In this document: positions 4,495-7,881 of the stretch, piece by piece
Layout: every line of letters begins with the position of its first letter
Position numbering within the stretch: position 1 is the stretch's first letter
Source: JBLHUT01 sp047629975
GTDB lineage: Bacteria; Pseudomonadota; Alphaproteobacteria; Rhodobacterales; Rhodobacteraceae
DNA length: 7,881 nt
NCBI GenBank assembly: GCA_047629975.1
Contig: JBLHUT010000173.1
Location: 1 to 7,881, forward strand
Direction of reading: 5' to 3'
The notes under the pieces: generated by a model
The model's input: only the letters and a program-made list of their open reading frames with translations
Database searches by the model: none
What the model was told of the DNA's origin: nothing
Made by a program: the position numbers and the translations under genes

Positions 4495-5418
4495 ATGCCT
4501 TCGTCTCAGTCAGAAGTAGAAAGAACACTTGGCTTGCATCGCCGTGCGCACCGCGGCGCCCGTGCGGCGGGGGCAATTGGTGTTTTGGTGCTGCTCGGGG
4601 TCGGGCTGTGGCTTTGGGTGGCATCCTCACAGCGCAACGCGACAGTGCACTACGTCACAGCAGCCGCGCAAATCAGCGATTTCAGCGTGACGATGACCGC
4701 CACCGGCACGATCGAGCCGACCCATCTGGTCGAAATCTCGAGCGAATTGTCCGGTACCCTGAAATCTGTTCATGTCGATTACAACGACGTTGTCGATGTC
4801 GGCACGGTTTTGGCCGAGTTGGACACCATCAAGCTGGAGGCACAGTTGGCCGTGCGTCAGGCCGGGCTTGCGTCTGCGGTGGCACGGGTGGCCATGGCGC
4901 GGGCCACGTTGGACGAGGCGCAGACAAAATACGACACGGCCCTCAACCTCGAAGAACGCGGGATCACGGCGCATCAGACATTTGTGTCGCAACGCGCCGC
5001 GTTCATGCGCGCGCAGGCCGAGGAGCAGTCGGCGATTGCGGACAGGGCGCTGGCACAGGCCAATCTGGATCTGCAACAGGCGGAGTTGGAAAAGGCCTGT
5101 ATCTGCTCGCCGATCCGGGGTGTGGTGCTTGATCGGGCGGTGGATGCGGGCCAGATTGTCGCCTCGGCCCTGTCTGCGCCGCTTCTGTTCACAATCGCCG
5201 AGGATCTGACAAATATGGAGTTGCAGGTGGACATCGACGAGGCGGATATCGGGCTGGTGGCCCTGATGTGCGCCGTGCCGACACCAAGGCCCTGTGGCTT
5301 CTGGAGGGCGCCACCGCGCATGAAGTTGCGGTGCGCACCGGCTCAAGCGACGGACAGATCACGCAAATTATCAAAGGTCCGGTAGCGCAGGGGGATCTTG
5401 TGATTACGGATCAGTCCG
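4495..5418 (+). pseudogene. HlyD/MacA-type periplasmic adaptor, internally deleted and frameshifted
   Basis: MacA-type adaptors link an inner membrane ABC exporter to an outer membrane channel. From the ATG at 4495 (an alternative is 4459) the protein shows a membrane anchor at about 26-42. The first half of the lipoyl domain is at about 71-111 (GTIEP, ELSGTLKSV, GTVLAELD). A coiled-coil hairpin runs about 112-200, then the second lipoyl half (CSPIRGVVLDRAVDAGQ), and the beta-barrel begins with MELQVDIDEADIGLV. Around residue 255 (near 5257-5267) family similarity stops and the frame runs out at 5385. The C-terminal end of the family reappears in another frame from about 5274 (ALWLLEGATAHEVAV, then GQITQIIKGPVAQGDLVI). 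Most of the beta-barrel and membrane-proximal domain, roughly 80 residues by comparison with E. coli MacA, is missing. The deletion is not a multiple of three, so no normal adaptor can be made. Confidence 0.85.
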
Positions 5419-6901
5419 ATGAAAAACACGGCGGCGCCGCTGATCCGGCTGACTGGCATCAGCCGCATCTACGGGCAGGGCGACACCGTTGTGCGCGCGC
5501 TTGACGGCATCGACCTGTGCATCGGCCGTGGCGAGTTCGTGGTGATCATGGGCCCCATCGGATCGGGTAAACCGACGGCCATGAACGTGATCGGCTATCT
5601 GGATGCCCCGACCGGCGGAGAGTACCTGTTCGAGGGGGTTGGTGTTGCGGGATTGACGCGCGACCAGCGGGCCTTGTTGCGGCGTCACTATCTGGGGTTC
5701 GTGTTTCAGGGCTATAATTTGTTGGCGCGCACCAGTGCGTTGGAAAACGTTGAACTGCCGCTGATCTACAAGGGTCTGCCTCTCCTTGCCCGCGAAGCGC
5801 TGGCCAAGGTCGGGCTCGAGGACCGTGCCCATCACGCTCCATCCGAATTGTCGGGGGGCCAACACGCTGATGATCCTGCCAGGGCAGGATTTGATGCACG
5901 GCAGTCCGGGAAGTGCTGCGGCACCGATGTTTACTTTGCGCGAAACCGACGCTGTTGGTGCGCAAATCGCATCGGTCAACATCGTGGCCCCGATAGCCGC
6001 AACGCGCGCGCGGGTTGTCTTTGGCAACGAGAACCGGCGCACCGATGTGATCGGGACAGACAACAGGTACTTTGCCGCCGCTGGATGGGAGCTTGCGCGG
6101 GGGCGTCTGTTCGCACAAGGCGAAATTTAGTCTGGCAAACCTGTTTGTACTTTGGGCGAAACCGTCCGGTCAGGGCTTTTTGGTCGTGCCGACCCCGTGG
6201 GAGAGACAATCCGGATCAAGGCGCTATGGTGCGTTGTTGTGGGGCTTGTGCACTCAAGAGGAGCCTCTACGTTTGGCAGTGACCAAGACGATTTTGTGCT
6301 CTTGCCGATCAAGGCATTCCACCGCTGCATTGCCGGCAATACGGATGTCTCGACAATATTTGTCTCGGTCCGGCAGGGGGCCTCTATTGACCGCACCAAG
6401 GACGCCATCGAAAGATTGATGCGCGACCTTCGCCGGATCGGCCCGCAAGGGGAGGATGATTTCACGGTTATGGACATGCGCCAGATTGCGACCATGCTTT
6501 CGGGGATCACGGATATTCTGACGGGGTTGTTGTCGGGGGTCGCCGCAGTCAGCCTGCTGGTGGGAGGGATCGGGATCATGAACATCATGCTGGTGTCGGT
6601 GACCGAGCGCACCCGCGAAATCGGCATCCGGCTGGCTGTCGGGGCGCAGTCGCGGCAGGTGCTGACACAGTTTCTGGTCGAGGCAATCGTGCTGTCGCTG
6701 ATCGGAGGGTTGATCGGGGTTGTTGTCGGGTTGTTGCTGGGATTTGCCGGGGCGAAAATGCTGGACGTGCCTTTCATACCGGACCCCGGATTTGTGCTTT
6801 TGGCGTTTGCGTTCTCTGCGGCGGTCGGGGTGGTCTTTGGCTATTTCCCCGCCCGGCGTGCTGCCCGACTGAACCCGATAGATGCGTTGCGCCACGAATG
6901 A
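5419..6901 (+). pseudogene. MacB-type ABC ATPase/permease, multiply broken
   Basis: MacB proteins carry an N-terminal ATPase, a first membrane helix, a large periplasmic domain and an FtsX-like three-helix end. Here residues 1-148 are ATPase: Walker A reads GPIGSGKPT (45-53) instead of GPSGSGKST, the Q-loop is FVFQGYNLL, and the signature LSGGQ is at 144-148. Similarity then jumps. From about 5852, in another frame, the periplasmic domain starts (ANTLMILPGQD, later VFGNENRRTDVIGT). The rest of the ATPase with Walker B, helix 1 and their linker are gone, roughly 160 residues judged from E. coli MacB. In that new frame a TAG at 6128-6130 interrupts ...LFAQGEI*SGKPVCTLGETV, after which the frame is intact to 6901, with SLLVGGIGIMNIMLVSVTER, EIGIRLAVGAQ and a DALRHE end. 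It would have overlapped the adaptor gene or followed it directly. Three separate lesions make function impossible. Confidence 0.88.
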
Positions 6902-7013
6902 GGGCTAACAACAGATCGTGACAACCGTACCGGCAATGCGCACGGGCGTACCCTGCGGGGCGGGCAGTGGTATACGCCGCGCGTTCGGGCAAACAAAGGC
7001 TAGTGGCGCCACA

Positions 7014-7045
7014 AGTAAGGCCCGGTCCAATGACCGAGCCTTACT
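7014..7045 (-). terminator. Terminator hairpin of the permease gene
   Basis: AGTAAGGCCCGGTC (7014-7027) and GACCGAGCCTTACT (7032-7045) form a 14-bp stem with a CAAT loop. On the minus strand the single mismatch becomes a G-U pair, so the stem is fully paired there; on the plus strand it is a C-A mismatch. It lies 26 bases beyond the permease stop codon. No clear U-tract follows. The bases from 6902 to 7013, after the broken transporter, show no gene. Confidence 0.65.
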
Positions 7046-7071
7046 ATTGTCAAACACTGCGTCGCCGCAGT

Positions 7072-7881
7072 CTATTTGCCGTCAACCGATCCTGTGCCGT
7101 GCCCTGACATGCCACCCGAGACTTCTTCGGTGGCCTCGTCGGACAATGTTTCCGGCAGGATCAGGTTCAGAACGATTGCGATCAGTGCTGCAGGCAACAA
7201 ACCCGATGTCATCAGGATGCGCAGCGTATCGGGCAGGTATTGAACCGCCTTTGGATCAAGCTGAAGACCCAGCCCGATGGACAGGGCAATTGCAAAGATC
7301 ACCATATTTCGACGGTTCCACTTCACGTCGGACAGCATCGAGATGCCCGCCGCCACAACCATGCCGAACATCACGATCACTCCACCGCCAAGAACCTCGA
7401 TCGGGATTGTGCGGATGACGGCACCGACCTTGGGGATCAACCCGCACACGATCAGGAAAATCGCGCCGATGGTGACAACATGGCGCGACATGACACCCGT
7501 CATGGCGATCAGGCCGACGTTCTGGCTAAAGGATGTGTTCGGAAAACCGCCGAACACACCGGCAACCGCCGTACCGACACCGTCGGCATAGGTCGCGCCT
7601 GTGATCTCTGCTTCGGTTGCCTCGCGGCCGGCGCCACCCTTGGTGATGCCGGACACATCGCCGACCGTTTCAACCGCCGAAACAAACGCCATCAGGCAAA
7701 AGCCGACAATCGCGGCGAAGCTCAATTCGAAGCCGTACTTGAACGGGACGGGCATATTGAACATCGCCGCGCGGCCCCAGCTTGTTGTGATGCCCTCAAG
7801 TGTGACCATCCCCATCGCCATGGCGTACAGATAGCCGACGAATATACCGATCACGACAGCCGAGACCGCCAACATGCCTTT
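7072..7881 (-). CDS. NCS2/NAT family xanthine-urate type permease, C-terminal part
   Basis: NCS2 (nucleobase-ascorbate) permeases import purines such as xanthine or urate with protons or sodium across the inner membrane. The window holds the last 270 codons; family members have about 450-480 residues, so the start lies beyond 7881. Visible signatures are the helix-8 segment FVSAVETVGDVSGI with its conserved Glu, then GGFPNTSFSQNVGLIAMTGV, which contains the family motif QNxGxxxxTG (Gln-Asn encoded at 7519-7524). Several further hydrophobic helices follow (GAIFLIVCGLIP, VIVMFGMVVAAG, MVIFAIALSIGLG, LLPAALIAIVLNLIL), and the tail is hydrophilic and Gly/Ser-rich. The motif fits the xanthine/uric acid branch better than uracil carriers, but substrate cannot be fixed. 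It is convergent to the decayed transporter and shows no link to the TetR regulon. Confidence 0.93.
   Translation of the reverse strand, partial: KGMLAVSAVVIGIFVGYLYAMAMGMVTLEGITTSWGRAAMFNMPVPFKYGFELSFAAIVGFCLMAFVSAVETVGDVSGITKGGAGREATEAEITGATYADGVGTAVAGVFGGFPNTSFSQNVGLIAMTGVMSRHVVTIGAIFLIVCGLIPKVGAVIRTIPIEVLGGGVIVMFGMVVAAGISMLSDVKWNRRNMVIFAIALSIGLGLQLDPKAVQYLPDTLRILMTSGLLPAALIAIVLNLILPETLSDEATEEVSGGMSGHGTGSVDGK

Noticed and set aside
6152..6901. Stand-alone FtsX-type permease gene
   Set aside because: It is the in-frame continuation of the broken permease beyond a TAG, begins inside the periplasmic domain, and has no own promoter or ribosome site that I can see.
6918..7418. Plus-strand open frame of 166 codons
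   Set aside because: It crosses the permease terminator and runs antisense to the NCS2 gene; no family resemblance.
1..7881. tRNA or rRNA genes, CRISPR arrays, insertion sequences
   Set aside because: Looked for by eye on both strands; no spaced repeats, transposase-like protein or tRNA-like fold was seen. The decayed transporter shows no flanking inverted repeats of a mobile element.

Overview
The window looks like chromosomal DNA of an alphaproteobacterium, most likely a marine Roseobacter-type member of the Rhodobacterales. The clues are the L13 N-terminus (MKTFSAKPADID), the rplM-rpsI pair, moderately high GC, and the linked PspA/YiaAB and DUF2145 genes. Genus and species cannot be read from the sequence.

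Layout. 1-720: rpsI (5' part only) and rplM on the minus strand, a housekeeping ribosomal operon. 721-1057: a stretch that looks intergenic but holds a TATAAT palindrome, a good Shine-Dalgarno, a 33-codon ORF and a strong hairpin; together these resemble a small plus-strand transcription unit with unusually dense RNA secondary structure. 1058-2079: a minus-strand operon of a PspA/IM30 protein and a YiaA/B two-helix membrane protein. 2187-2801: a divergent TetR-family regulator. 2902-4052: a minus-strand operon of a small secreted or membrane-anchored protein and a DUF2145 protein. 4495-6901: the remains of a MacA/MacB-type ABC export system. 7072-7881: the C-terminal part of an NCS2/NAT xanthine-urate type permease on the minus strand, running off the right edge.

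Main result. Five near-identical 13-bp palindromes, TGAAC-NNN-GTTCA, lie in only two places: three in the pspA/tetR divergent spacer and two in front of the secreted-protein/DUF2145 operon. They overlap the predicted promoters. The simplest reading is that the TetR protein represses itself, pspA-yiaAB and the DUF2145 operon. That makes a compact envelope-stress regulon in which PspA is controlled by a TetR repressor rather than by PspF and sigma-54.

The transporter next to it is dead. The adaptor gene has lost about 80 codons with a frameshift. The ATPase/permease gene has lost about 160 codons with a frameshift, has a Walker A Ser-to-Pro change, and has an in-frame TAG. The regulon may be what remains of a larger efflux/envelope-stress island. 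All functional links are inferred from sequence alone.
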